Positions 1-8,452 of a stretch of DNA of 35,053 nt are shown piece by piece. Position numbers and translations under genes: made by a program. How positions within the stretch are numbered: the first letter of the stretch is position 1; every line of letters begins with the position of its first letter. Below the pieces are notes generated by a model. That model was not told the origin of the DNA. It saw nothing but the letters and a program-made list of their open reading frames with translations, and ran no database searches. This DNA comes from an uncultured Collinsella sp. (GTDB lineage: Bacteria; Actinomycetota; Coriobacteriia; Coriobacteriales; Coriobacteriaceae): positions 1-35,053 of the forward strand of contig CABUUB010000012.1 in assembly GCA_902494625.1 (NCBI GenBank), given 5' to 3'.

Positions 1-1
1 C

Positions 2-1177
2 GTTGGCCGTATCGGTATCGGTCGCGTGTACTCCGGCGCCATTCACCAGGGCGACCAGATCCTGGTTGTGAAGAACGACGGCTCCAGCGCCACCGCTACC
101 GTTAAGCAGCTCTTTACCTTCGACTACCTGGGTCGCACCGAGTGCCAGGAGGTCGGCGCCGGCGACATCGCCGCCGTCGTGGGTATCGACCGTACCGATA
201 TCGGCGATGTCTACACCGATCCCGAGAACCCTGTCGAGCTCGAGCCCATCGAGATCGACCCGCCGACCCTGTCCATCGTCTTTGAGGCTTCGACCTCCCC
301 GCTCGTCGGCCGCGATGGCGACATCGTGGGCGCCCGTCAGCTTAAGGAGCGCCTGTTCAACGAGGCCGAGAACAACGTGACCATGAAGATCGAGGAGCTC
401 GAGGACAAGAGCGGCGTCGAGGTCTCGGGTCGCGGCATTCTGCACCTGTCCGTCCTGATGGAGTCCATGCGCCGCGAGGGCTTTGAGTTCCAGGTCGGTC
501 GTCCCCGTGTTCTGTTTAAGAAGGACGAGAACGGCAACAAGATGGAGCCTGTCGAGCAGGCCGTCGTCGAGTGCCCGGACGAGTACTCGGGCAAGGTTGT
601 TGAGGTCTTCGGTACCTCTGGCGGCATCATGACGAGCATGGATACCTCGGGCATCGTGACACACCTCGAGTTTAAGATCCCGACCCGCGGCATCATGGGT
701 CTTAAGAACCGCATCATGAACGTCACCCACGGCGAGGGCGTGTTCTATCACACCTTCCTGGAGTACGGTCCTTACGCCGGCGAGATCGGCAACCGTCAGA
801 ACGGTGCCATGATCTCCATGACTACCGAGAAGGCCGTTGCCTACGCTCTTGGCACGCTGCAGGAGCGCGGCCAGCTGTTTGTTGAGCCGGGCACCGAGTG
901 CTACGAGGGCATGATCGTGGGCGAGCGCAGCAAGGCCGGCGACATGGTCGTCAACATCGCCCGTACCAAGAACCTGGGCAACCAGCGTTCTTCGACCTCC
1001 GATATCTCCGTGCAGCTGGTGCCGCCTCGCACCTTCTCGCTGGAGGAGGCGCTGGAGTACATCGCCGACGACGAGCTGGTAGAGATCACTCCCAAGAACA
1101 TTCGCCTGCGCAAGCGTCTGCTCAACGCCACCGACCGCAAGAAGGCCGCCGTCCGCGCCGGCCAGGTCAACAAATAA
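2..1177 (+). CDS. typA: TypA/BipA ribosome-associated GTPase, 3' part (5' truncated by window edge)
   Basis: The frame is open to the left edge and ends at a TAA, giving about 391 residues of a protein that is normally about 610 long. The GTPase domain lies outside the window. What remains starts in the beta-barrel domain II (GRIGIGRVYSG at the edge). An EF-G-like domain III follows (SGRGILHLSVLMESMRREGFE), then a domain V (IPTRGIMGLKNRIM) and the TypA-specific C-terminal domain (VNIARTKNLGNQRSS, then ITPKNIRLRKRLL). The family binds the 70S ribosome and is linked to stress and cold adaptation and to ribosome assembly. A GTG at 26 lies inside domain II and is not the real start. A strong terminator follows directly, so this is the last gene of its transcript. 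Identification is secure from the domain order and the conserved C-terminal motifs. Confidence 0.95.
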   Translation, partial: VGRIGIGRVYSGAIHQGDQILVVKNDGSSATATVKQLFTFDYLGRTECQEVGAGDIAAVVGIDRTDIGDVYTDPENPVELEPIEIDPPTLSIVFEASTSPLVGRDGDIVGARQLKERLFNEAENNVTMKIEELEDKSGVEVSGRGILHLSVLMESMRREGFEFQVGRPRVLFKKDENGNKMEPVEQAVVECPDEYSGKVVEVFGTSGGIMTSMDTSGIVTHLEFKIPTRGIMGLKNRIMNVTHGEGVFYHTFLEYGPYAGEIGNRQNGAMISMTTEKAVAYALGTLQERGQLFVEPGTECYEGMIVGERSKAGDMVVNIARTKNLGNQRSSTSDISVQLVPPRTFSLEEALEYIADDELVEITPKNIRLRKRLLNATDRKKAAVRAGQVNK

Positions 1178-1206
1178 GCGCTGGGGCTTATAACCGCCAA
1201 TAAGAA

Positions 1207-1240
1207 AGGGCGTCGACCACAATGGTCGGCGCCCTTTTTT
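1207..1240 (+). terminator. Intrinsic terminator of typA
   Basis: A 13-bp stem (1207-1219 with 1223-1235, one G-T wobble, 3-nt loop) is followed by a run of six T. It lies 30 bp after the typA stop. Confidence 0.9.
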
Positions 1241-1602
1241 GGTGCACTGGGGCGGGGTTCGTTTGCACTATGGCTGGGGCGACTATCCCTCCGAGCGGCT
1301 TTTCAGATACAGTTAAGTTGTTTAAACATATGCATGAATCATTGAAATATAACCGCTTTGATACAAAACCGTTAACAGATAAATATCAACTGGTATTACA
1401 TTAAAAGACCTCTTTACCAGCGGTTTACATGACTGTTATCTATATTGTATTTTATGCATTGTGGCATAGACGAACCGTCTTAGAAGTTGCCCCCAATGGG
1501 TTCTTGCAATGCGCTAGGTAGGTTCTCGTAGATGTTGGGGCTTGTGTTCGATCCGACGATTCGCCGTATTCCACACTGTGTTGTAGGAATTAAGGGACAA
1601 CT
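1241..1602. other. AT-rich intergenic region before the adhesin gene
   Basis: These 362 bp are clearly richer in A and T than the flanking housekeeping DNA, especially 1310-1470, and I see no credible gene in them. A short frame at 1222-1404 has no ribosome binding site and starts inside the terminator. The region probably carries the adhesin promoter and a long leader. The composition shift coincides with the start of the accessory block and suggests the left boundary of acquired DNA. The Shine-Dalgarno for the next gene is AAGGGA at 1592-1597. Confidence 0.6.
1424..1453 (+). promoter_or_regulatory. Possible promoter of the adhesin/pilin operon
   Basis: TTTACA (1424-1429) and TATTTT (1448-1453) are separated by 18 bp in the AT-rich stretch, about 150 bp upstream of the start codon. 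AT-rich DNA yields such matches by chance, so this is only a candidate. Confidence 0.3.
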
Positions 1603-4600
1603 ATGGACGCACACCGCTCACGGTCGCTGGGTATGGCGACCCTGGTCTTTATTTTAATTAGCCTTACCGCTGCAGTTTTTCACGGCGCAGCCCCCGTGCG
1701 CGCCGAGGATGCGACGACGCCGACGCCGATTGTGATTGATGAGAATACGGCGGACGTTACGGTTGGGCTGTATGCCGATAAGGAACGTCAGCAGCCTTTC
1801 GGTAAAGAGAGCTCACCCTCGATTACGACAGCCGATACTATCTACGGTTCTATGGAGGCTCATTTTTATGAGAATTGTGGGCCTACACCTGAAAGGCTTG
1901 AGGCGATCTATACCTTTCCCAATTCGATTGCTGTGGAGAACAACGAGGGCGGTGTCTTATGGACGGACGATACCGAGAATGCACAAAGGATGGGAACTTG
2001 GTACATAAAGGATAACAAGTTCGTTTTTAATTACGATGACAGCTATCTCAGCGGCCATCCCTCTTCGCTCTATGTGCGGATCAATTTCGAGTTTACGCTC
2101 AAAGACAAAGATGTAGATGACGGCAAAAAAGCCGAACTGAAATTTCCAGGCGTTGGCGAAGCTGTGCCGATTAAGATTCAAGATGGCGCAGTTGAGGGAA
2201 GTAAATCGGGTATCTTTTCTCAGGATAGCAGTACTGGAATTGCCAAGATAACTTGGACTATTATTCTGAGTGTTACGTCGCACGCAACGGATGTAAAGCT
2301 GATCGATACGCTCGGCGACTACCTGGACTTTGACCAAAGCAGCTTCAAGCTCGATGGAAATCCTCTTGGTTCGTCCGTGAGCATCGAAGAGCGAACTGCA
2401 ATATTGTCGCTAGGTAACCTTTCTCAGGGCGACCATACCGTTACCTACGAAACGACAGTTAGCAAGAACTTGTCTCTTTCTAATGGCACACCTACGCAAG
2501 GTAGGAATAGCGTACAAGCAACTTGGGGAAAAGCAAATCCCCAACAATCTCTTACGATTAACGGGGTGTCGGAACCGTTTCAATACGACATGATTCAAAA
2601 AGGGGCTGGCTCCGGAACATCGTCTGTCATCACTTGGAAGGTTGTGCTCAACAGGGGATCTCTCAAGGCCGATATGTCTGGCTACGCCTTTACCGACAAG
2701 CTCGATGGCAAGCAGGATTATATTGGCAACTACAAGGTCTACAAGGGAGAGACCGCCGATGAAAAACAAAAGATTGATGAGAGAACGCTGAGCGAGTCAG
2801 GGGATTCATTTAGCTATACGTTTAATCCAAAAGAGGGCGACCGGTATGCGACCTATTGCATCGTCTATCAAACCAAGCTGAAAGATGAGAAATCCTACGA
2901 AAAGGTAAGCAACACGGCAAGCGTGAAAAAAGAAGGTTCAGATCAGCCCTCCGGAGAAAGCACCGCATACTACAACCGTCCTTGGACGGGCAAGACCATT
3001 CGTAAAACACTGCTTAATCCGGATGAGGCATCTCGGACCGGAAAAGCAACTTGGCAATTACGCGTAGAGCTCCGTGATTACGTAAATGCGAAAAACCCAA
3101 CATCCGTTCTTATCAAAGATACCATGCTGGCGGCTTGGAAGCAGACTATGGGGCCGGATACCTCCGATGGTCCTTCACATGTAATTACCATCGGGGATAC
3201 CAAGCTGGACCAAGGTCCCGATTGGAAGTTTGAGGGAGGCGCAGATCTGTCGCAGAAAAGCAACCAACATAACTGCAATATCCGAATAACCAATATGGAT
3301 AAAGTCAAAAAAGCACTGGATAAAGACCCTGAAGTGGTTATTACGTATAAAACGGTGACCGACGCACTTCCTGGTTGGTACTCTAACTTTGCCTCTGTTG
3401 ATGGGTTTAGCGGCTATTCTGATTACGTTTTTTACTATGTTGAAAGCGAAACGAAGCCTTCGGTAGAGAAGAGCGTAAAAATAAATGAAGATGGTTCGCA
3501 GGCACGGTGGGATGAGGCGTTTGATTGGAAACCAGTTGATGGCTCGAACGACAAAGGTGCGTGGATTGTCGACTGGACGGTCTATGTCAATCGAGTTAAG
3601 ACTCCTGCCGATGAATCTTATGGCGCGGGCAAGCTTAATGGTAAAGATGTCGTTGTTAAAGATGAGCTTCCTGATGGAATGAGTTATATCCCCTGTTCGG
3701 CTAAATATTCTTTGTATTCAAATCCCTACGAGACGGCGGTGCCCGGCCGCGAATGGGAACATGAGAGAGAAAAAACCGAGGCTTCGGGTGTCTTGCTGAC
3801 GCCTGCCGTTGATCGTCGAGAGGTTACGTTTTCGATTCCAACGGAAAAGTTGAGTAACAATACAGGCTATGTGAAGCTGACGTATGCAACTGCTGTCAAG
3901 AGGTCAGTGGTCGACACGTCAAAGAACCTCGGCGAGCTTACGAACTCGGCGAGTGCGAGCTCGGATAATAAGGATTTTAAGGCGGGCTCTGATACCGTAC
4001 AGATCAAGAACGACGTATTGTCAAAGACCGGTGCGTCAGTAAGTAATAGTAAACGAATTCACTACACGATTTTTGTTAATGAATCGGCGCTAGACCTAAA
4101 AGACGGAACCGACTACCTCGATCTATATGATGTGATGGATTCTAAGTGCACGTTTATCCCCTCGTCGCTTAGCGTATCTGAGCGCGATAACGGCGAATGG
4201 CGTGTGCTGACAAAAGAAAAATACAGGACGGCTCTTGATCTCTTTGTCGGAGGCGCTGGAAAGCAGCAGCGATTGACGTTGAGGCTTCCCGATGAGAAAT
4301 ATCTGAAAGTAGAATATGAAGTTCTGTCCGGTGAGTCTGGTACAGTTTCCCTTTCCAACGAGGCACAGCTTGAAGGTATTGCAGGCGGGTATGTGAAACA
4401 CGAACGTGAATATGACATAGATGCCGGCGCATCGGGAGGCGGAACGGGGCACGGCATTGTGGTCCACAAAGTGGATGAAAAGGACGTTACCGCGCCGTTG
4501 GCTGACGCTACGTTCACACTCTATGCGATTGACATGGATAAGGCGCAGGACAGTGCCGGCGTTGAGGGCGCAAAGACGTTTTTTTCTGACGGAACGACTG

Positions 4601-5343
4601 GCCCTGACGGAAGTGTGACTTTTGGAACGAGTTCGGGAACGAGTTCGGGCGCCATGGCATCCTGCAAGCTTTACTGCCTCGAAGAGACGACGGCGCCTCC
4701 TGGATATCGCGCCGCCCAACCAACATGGATTCTGCTCAAGGGCAGCGCGGACGACGGGCAATACGAGCAAGCCATGAATACGGCGAAATCTTTGCTTGGT
4801 GCCAATACGGAGATAACGTCAGATGCAGAGATTTGGGTGTATGACGCGCCCCTTGAAGGCAAAGCGACGATAAAAGCAAAGAAAGTGCTTAAAGGCGGAA
4901 CCTTCAGGGAAGGTCAGTTCTCGTTCGCGCTCAAGGACGCCGAGGGCAAAGTGCTCCAGACGGTGACCAATAATGACAAGGGAAATGTCTCCTTTGACGT
5001 CAAGTACAACAAGGCGGGAACCTATACCTACACCATCTCCGAGGTCGAGCCCGAGGGCGCCGTCGACCATGTTAAAGATCACATCACCTATGACAGGACC
5101 GTGTACAACGTCACGGTTAAGGTAACTAATGGCACGGACCAGCTCAACGTCGTAGTTACCTATGGCAAGGGCTCTCAGGATCCGCCAACCTTTACCAACA
5201 AATACTCGACCACGCTTCCCGAGGCGGGCGGGGCTGGCTTGACTATGACGTATTTGGCTGGCGCATCGTTGCTGTGCTTTGCCGCGACGTGGATGCATGC
5301 TCGCCGCCATCGCGATCAAGATCGAGGTGGTCGCCGTGAGTAG
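1603..5343 (+). CDS. Wall-anchored adhesin / large pilin with Cna-like, SpaA-like and isopeptide-linkage domains
   Basis: This 1246-aa secreted protein probably sits at the pilus tip or acts as an adhesin. A signal peptide ends near residue 34 (cut after PVRA). Residues about 40-940 form a run of beta-sandwich modules like those of Gram-positive collagen-binding or fibrillar adhesins, with repeated patterns such as ITWTIILS, ITWKVVLN and TWQLRVEL starting each module. Residues about 945-1046 are a SpaA/Cna-B-type domain with the E-box-like YCLEETTAPPGY. Residues about 1083-1199 match the streptococcal pilin isopeptide-linkage domain (ATIKAKKVLKGG ... YTYTISEVEPEG). The end is a sorting signal: LPEAG at 1205-1209, a hydrophobic segment and an Arg-rich tail. 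LPEAG is a variant of LPxTG. The start ATG has AAGGGA 5 bp upstream. Its 3' end overlaps the next gene by 8 bp. Base composition up to about 4400 is lower in GC than the neighbours, which suggests transfer. The ligand cannot be told from sequence. Confidence 0.85.
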   Translation: MDAHRSRSLGMATLVFILISLTAAVFHGAAPVRAEDATTPTPIVIDENTADVTVGLYADKERQQPFGKESSPSITTADTIYGSMEAHFYENCGPTPERLEAIYTFPNSIAVENNEGGVLWTDDTENAQRMGTWYIKDNKFVFNYDDSYLSGHPSSLYVRINFEFTLKDKDVDDGKKAELKFPGVGEAVPIKIQDGAVEGSKSGIFSQDSSTGIAKITWTIILSVTSHATDVKLIDTLGDYLDFDQSSFKLDGNPLGSSVSIEERTAILSLGNLSQGDHTVTYETTVSKNLSLSNGTPTQGRNSVQATWGKANPQQSLTINGVSEPFQYDMIQKGAGSGTSSVITWKVVLNRGSLKADMSGYAFTDKLDGKQDYIGNYKVYKGETADEKQKIDERTLSESGDSFSYTFNPKEGDRYATYCIVYQTKLKDEKSYEKVSNTASVKKEGSDQPSGESTAYYNRPWTGKTIRKTLLNPDEASRTGKATWQLRVELRDYVNAKNPTSVLIKDTMLAAWKQTMGPDTSDGPSHVITIGDTKLDQGPDWKFEGGADLSQKSNQHNCNIRITNMDKVKKALDKDPEVVITYKTVTDALPGWYSNFASVDGFSGYSDYVFYYVESETKPSVEKSVKINEDGSQARWDEAFDWKPVDGSNDKGAWIVDWTVYVNRVKTPADESYGAGKLNGKDVVVKDELPDGMSYIPCSAKYSLYSNPYETAVPGREWEHEREKTEASGVLLTPAVDRREVTFSIPTEKLSNNTGYVKLTYATAVKRSVVDTSKNLGELTNSASASSDNKDFKAGSDTVQIKNDVLSKTGASVSNSKRIHYTIFVNESALDLKDGTDYLDLYDVMDSKCTFIPSSLSVSERDNGEWRVLTKEKYRTALDLFVGGAGKQQRLTLRLPDEKYLKVEYEVLSGESGTVSLSNEAQLEGIAGGYVKHEREYDIDAGASGGGTGHGIVVHKVDEKDVTAPLADATFTLYAIDMDKAQDSAGVEGAKTFFSDGTTGPDGSVTFGTSSGTSSGAMASCKLYCLEETTAPPGYRAAQPTWILLKGSADDGQYEQAMNTAKSLLGANTEITSDAEIWVYDAPLEGKATIKAKKVLKGGTFREGQFSFALKDAEGKVLQTVTNNDKGNVSFDVKYNKAGTYTYTISEVEPEGAVDHVKDHITYDRTVYNVTVKVTNGTDQLNVVVTYGKGSQDPPTFTNKYSTTLPEAGGAGLTMTYLAGASLLCFAATWMHARRHRDQDRGGRRE

Positions 5344-6979
5344 GCTTAGCCGCCGCTTGTTGACCGTCATGATGGTGGCCATGATGGCTATCCTTGCTTT
5401 TGCAGTGTCGCCCGAGACGGTCCGTGCTGCCGATGCCGGGGTCATCACGATTAGCGGCGACGTCGCGACGCAATACGATGCGTACCAGCTCTTTTCGGCA
5501 ACTGTTGCCGATAAGGCCGGCTCCGATCAAAAGGTTGCGACGGACTTGGCGTGGGCGAATGATGCCGTTTGCCAGGCCGTTCTCCCTGTGCTTCATGATG
5601 CGGGGCTTGATAGCTCGGCATCGACGGCGCAAGCGGCAGCCGAATGGATGAATGCCGACGGACGCATGACGACTGCGCTGACGGCAAAACTTGCCCGCGC
5701 AATTGTCGAAGCAGGCGCCGCCTCCGTGGGCCTTAACGCGGGCACGGCGGCCGAGCTGCCCTGTGGCTACTGGCTCATCGTTGTCGACGACGACGCCATC
5801 GCTCAGGGCGAGGCCGGCACCGCGCCGATCATGGCCCTGGTCGGCGGCAGCGCCGTCACCGTCAAGCCCAAGGCCGCGACGCCCAAGGTGGCCAAGCACG
5901 TGCTGGAGGACAGCACCGCCGCATGGGGCAAGGCCGCCGACGCCACGGTCGCCGACGACCTGTACTGGCGCCTCTCTGCCACGGTCCCGGCCGGGCTCAC
6001 GGCCTACGACGCCTATACGGTGCAGTTCGTCGACACCATGAGCGTGGGGCTCGACCCCTCCAAGGTCGCCACGAGCATGCGCATGTACGTGGCGGCGGGC
6101 GCGGACGGCGGCTTCGATGTGGTCGCATGTGAGGGCGGCAACGTCAGCTCGACGCCGGCTAAAGGGTGGACAGACATAACTTCACGGTGCAAGGTCTCGG
6201 TCGAGGGCAATGCCTTCACCGTGCGTACCGGCGACCTCATCGCCGCGCTCGGCGGGGCAGACGCCTTTACCTCGGGCGCCCGCGTGGTCGCTGTCTACAA
6301 TGCGCCGTTGGGGGCCAACTGCAATCGAGGCGCTACCAAGGGCAATCCCAACGAGGTCTTCCTGCGTTACCCGCGCTCTCCCCTCGCCGACCAGTCCGGC
6401 GACGCCGGATTCACCCGCACGCCGAGTGACGATGCGACGGTCTACACCTGGGGACTCAGTCTGATCAAGCGCTCAAGCTCGGACGATGAACCGCTCGCGG
6501 GCGCCAAGCTGCGCATCATCGATGACCGCGGGCGCATTCTAACGACCGACGGCGCGTGGTCGACGGATGCCGGCGCGTGCGTCACCACCGGCGCAGATGG
6601 CCATGTGGAATTGAACGGTGTGGACGCGGGTGTCTACACCGTCGAAGAGGTCGCGGCTCCCAAGGGCTACACCGCCTTTGAGGGCAAACGTGCGGTGACA
6701 GTTACGGCCGAGGGCCTGGACGTTAAACAGGTAGCAGCAGCGAAGCCCGAGGTGACCGTGTCGGCCGAGAGCTCCCTACGGGTTGATACCGCCGATGCCG
6801 GGACGGGTTCGATTGAGCTGTCGGTGCTCAACACCCCAAGCAAAGAAGCAAGTCGAAGCTTTATGCCCTCGACGGGAGATAGAGCGTTGGTGCTGGTGGC
6901 GGTTTTGGCTGCCATCGGAGTGGCGGTTATTGTTGTCGCGCTCGTCATCAAGCGGGGAGGAGGTCGCCGTGAAAAATAA
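5336..6979 (+). CDS. Pilin backbone-like protein, sortase substrate (MPSTG)
   Basis: This 547-aa secreted protein is probably a pilus shaft or minor pilin. I chose GTG at 5336 because GAGGTGG (5324-5330) lies 5 bp upstream. It overlaps the adhesin stop by 8 bp, as expected for translational coupling; a longer frame from 5279 would bury the signal peptide. After a signal peptide (to about residue 31, ETVRA) comes an N-terminal pilin domain with GDVATQYDAYQLF. A lysine-containing VTVKPK segment follows, in the place where pilin-motif lysines sit. Next is a middle beta domain (DDLYWRLSATVPAGL) and a SpaA-type domain at about 370-460 with the E-box VEEVAAPKGY. The sorting signal is MPSTG at 510-514, then a membrane segment and a basic tail. 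MPSTG departs from canonical LPxTG. Its GC content is higher than that of the adhesin. Family assignment is firm; which pilin type it is remains an inference. Confidence 0.85.
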   Translation: MSRLSRRLLTVMMVAMMAILAFAVSPETVRAADAGVITISGDVATQYDAYQLFSATVADKAGSDQKVATDLAWANDAVCQAVLPVLHDAGLDSSASTAQAAAEWMNADGRMTTALTAKLARAIVEAGAASVGLNAGTAAELPCGYWLIVVDDDAIAQGEAGTAPIMALVGGSAVTVKPKAATPKVAKHVLEDSTAAWGKAADATVADDLYWRLSATVPAGLTAYDAYTVQFVDTMSVGLDPSKVATSMRMYVAAGADGGFDVVACEGGNVSSTPAKGWTDITSRCKVSVEGNAFTVRTGDLIAALGGADAFTSGARVVAVYNAPLGANCNRGATKGNPNEVFLRYPRSPLADQSGDAGFTRTPSDDATVYTWGLSLIKRSSSDDEPLAGAKLRIIDDRGRILTTDGAWSTDAGACVTTGADGHVELNGVDAGVYTVEEVAAPKGYTAFEGKRAVTVTAEGLDVKQVAAAKPEVTVSAESSLRVDTADAGTGSIELSVLNTPSKEASRSFMPSTGDRALVLVAVLAAIGVAVIVVALVIKRGGGRREK

Positions 6980-7022
6980 TTGCCCCCCTTGTTCAATGGC
7001 GTACTGCCTCCGTAGCGAGTGA
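6969..7022 (+). pseudogene. Vestigial third frame of the pilin operon (17 codons)
   Basis: A GTG at 6969, preceded by GGAGGAGGTCGCC, overlaps the pilin stop and opens a frame that ends after 17 codons (VKNNCPPCSMAYCLRSE). The arrangement copies the adhesin-pilin junction, where GAGGTGGTCGCC precedes an overlapping GTG. The third slot of such operons often holds another pilin or a class C sortase. The sequence fits the start of a lost gene whose body was deleted. It could also be a fortuitous start or a tiny coupled peptide. Confidence 0.45.
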
Positions 7023-7086
7023 CGCGCAGGTCCATCGGCCTGATGATCATTGGTTTTGAAAAAGTTACTAGAGAACCCTCCAAGAA

Positions 7087-7130
7087 AAGCGGGGCACCCG
7101 GTCGATGCGATCGGGTGCCCCGCTTCGTTT
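7087..7130 (+). terminator. Terminator of the pilin operon
   Basis: A perfect 14-bp GC-rich stem (7087-7100 with 7112-7125) has an 11-nt loop and is followed by CGTTTGTT. The T-tract is weak but the hairpin is very stable. Confidence 0.75.
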
Positions 7131-7132
7131 GT

Positions 7133-7163
7133 TGGTGCAAAGTAACCTGACCCCTTTGCACCA
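7133..7163. repeat. Palindromic element TGGTGCAAA - 13 bp - TTTGCACCA
   Basis: A perfect 9-bp inverted repeat (7133-7141 and 7155-7163) encloses GTAACCTGACCCC. It lies directly after the pilin terminator and before a second palindrome. It resembles a dispersed palindromic unit, but only one copy is in this window. Confidence 0.55.
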
Positions 7164-7194
7164 CCACAAAGGTGCTTGGCATCTTTGTGGTGGT
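7160..7194 (-). repeat. Perfect 12-bp hairpin at the 3' end of the bactofilin-like gene
   Basis: ACCACCACAAAG (7160-7171) pairs exactly with 7183-7194 across 11 nt, immediately after the stop of the - strand gene. It may end that transcript, but no T-run follows on the - strand. It overlaps the end of the neighbouring palindrome at 7133-7163 by four bases. Confidence 0.5.
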
Positions 7195-7200
7195 CGGCGG

Positions 7201-8346
7201 CTAAGCGGTGGGGAGTCCTGGCGTGTTAGCTGGCTGCTGCGGTTTGAGGTGGGCGTTGCGCCAGATGATTTGGATGATGTAGCCGAGTGTAAAGACGAAG
7301 GCCACGCCGCTGATGAAGTCGCCTACGAGGGGAAGCCCCGTGAGGGCGCCTGCGATCACGCCGCCCACAGCCGCCATGGCGTAGCGGTTCTGGCTGTTTC
7401 CGACCATGCGCGCGATCGCGCACCCCGCAAAGGCGCTCGACACCAGTGCGATGCCAATAACACCGCACAAGAGGGCTCCGGCAAGCGACAGACCAGCGAT
7501 AGAGATAATCAGCAGTAGGACGGCGGGGACGATAGCAATCGTGCTCAGAAGACCGCTCACCCACAGGGGCATGGGGCGCTGGTGGAGCATGCCGGCGGCG
7601 CTGGCGGTCGCGCGCGGAAAGACGAGCTCGAGCAGCAGAGCGACAAAGCAGGTCGAGAGTGCCGCGGCGACGATACCGCCGATGACATCGTTAACGGTGG
7701 AAGTATCCTCGTTCTCGGTGCGGTCGATCTTGAGCGCGCCTACCTCGGCTCCTGCGGCACGCTCGGGGTCCTCGGAGACGTGCGCGTTCACGGTGCCGGT
7801 GATGTGGGCGTCCTTGCCCAGGATGAGCTTGTCGGCCCAAACCTCGACATCGCCCTCGACGGTGCCATCGATGGTCACCGTATCGCCCGCAAGCGCTGCC
7901 GACTTGGTAGAGCCGCGCAGGGCAACCGTCTCGCCTATCGCGTAAAAACAGTTGGCGGTGCTGTCGGAATTGAGCACAACGTGCTGACCGACGACCGTGA
8001 CGCTGCCATCAACCGTGGTCTTGGCGATATCGATAGTGCGTGCCGCCAAGCGGACGGCGCCGCCCACCGTGCAGTCGCGGATAGAGAGGGTATCGCCCGC
8101 GGCGATGATATCGCGGTCAATGGACGCATCGTTCAAGTTGAGGGCCTGGCCGGCCCAGTACAGGTCACCTTCGACGCCGGACGAATTGGCGTCATTGTCG
8201 GTCGCAAGTACGTTGCCTGCGGTGTCCGTGCCGGCGAACGACGCCGTGGGAAGTGCGGTGAGCGCGAGCGCGATGAGCGCGAATAAGATCGTGATGCGGC
8301 CCCACGCTTTACGGCGTTGGGTCGACGGGAATTGATTACAGGGCAT
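7201..8346 (-). CDS. Bactofilin-like polymer-forming domain protein with C-terminal membrane segments
   Basis: This 381-aa protein is probably a membrane protein. I chose ATG at 8346 because GAAGGA lies 6 bp upstream; a longer frame to 8394 has no support. An N-terminal hydrophobic segment (residues about 14-33, ending SFA) looks like a signal peptide. Residues about 40-195 show a regular beta-helix pattern with short repeating turns (DRDIIAAGDTLSI, GSVTVVGQHVVL, GTVEGDVEVWADKLIL), as in bactofilin/DUF583 proteins. About four hydrophobic segments follow in the C-terminal half. The combination of an exported beta-helix with a membrane domain is known among uncharacterised bactofilin-like proteins and differs from cytosolic bactofilins, so a cytoskeletal role should not be assumed. 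It shares its strand with the TRIC-like gene 106 bp upstream and may be co-transcribed with it. Confidence 0.7.
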   Translation of the reverse strand: MPCNQFPSTQRRKAWGRITILFALIALALTALPTASFAGTDTAGNVLATDNDANSSGVEGDLYWAGQALNLNDASIDRDIIAAGDTLSIRDCTVGGAVRLAARTIDIAKTTVDGSVTVVGQHVVLNSDSTANCFYAIGETVALRGSTKSAALAGDTVTIDGTVEGDVEVWADKLILGKDAHITGTVNAHVSEDPERAAGAEVGALKIDRTENEDTSTVNDVIGGIVAAALSTCFVALLLELVFPRATASAAGMLHQRPMPLWVSGLLSTIAIVPAVLLLIISIAGLSLAGALLCGVIGIALVSSAFAGCAIARMVGNSQNRYAMAAVGGVIAGALTGLPLVGDFISGVAFVFTLGYIIQIIWRNAHLKPQQPANTPGLPTA

Positions 8347-8452
8347 AGTGAATCCTTCGTCAGATGCTCGACATGCACCTAACAGGGTACCCAACGCGTG
8401 GGCGCTCTAAAAGAACCTCTCGGTTGCATTTCGAAGGATGAGCCCGCGCCAC

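Noticed and set aside
1222..1404. A 60-codon frame after typA
   Set aside because: It begins within the terminator hairpin, has no ribosome binding site and its composition is not coding-like.
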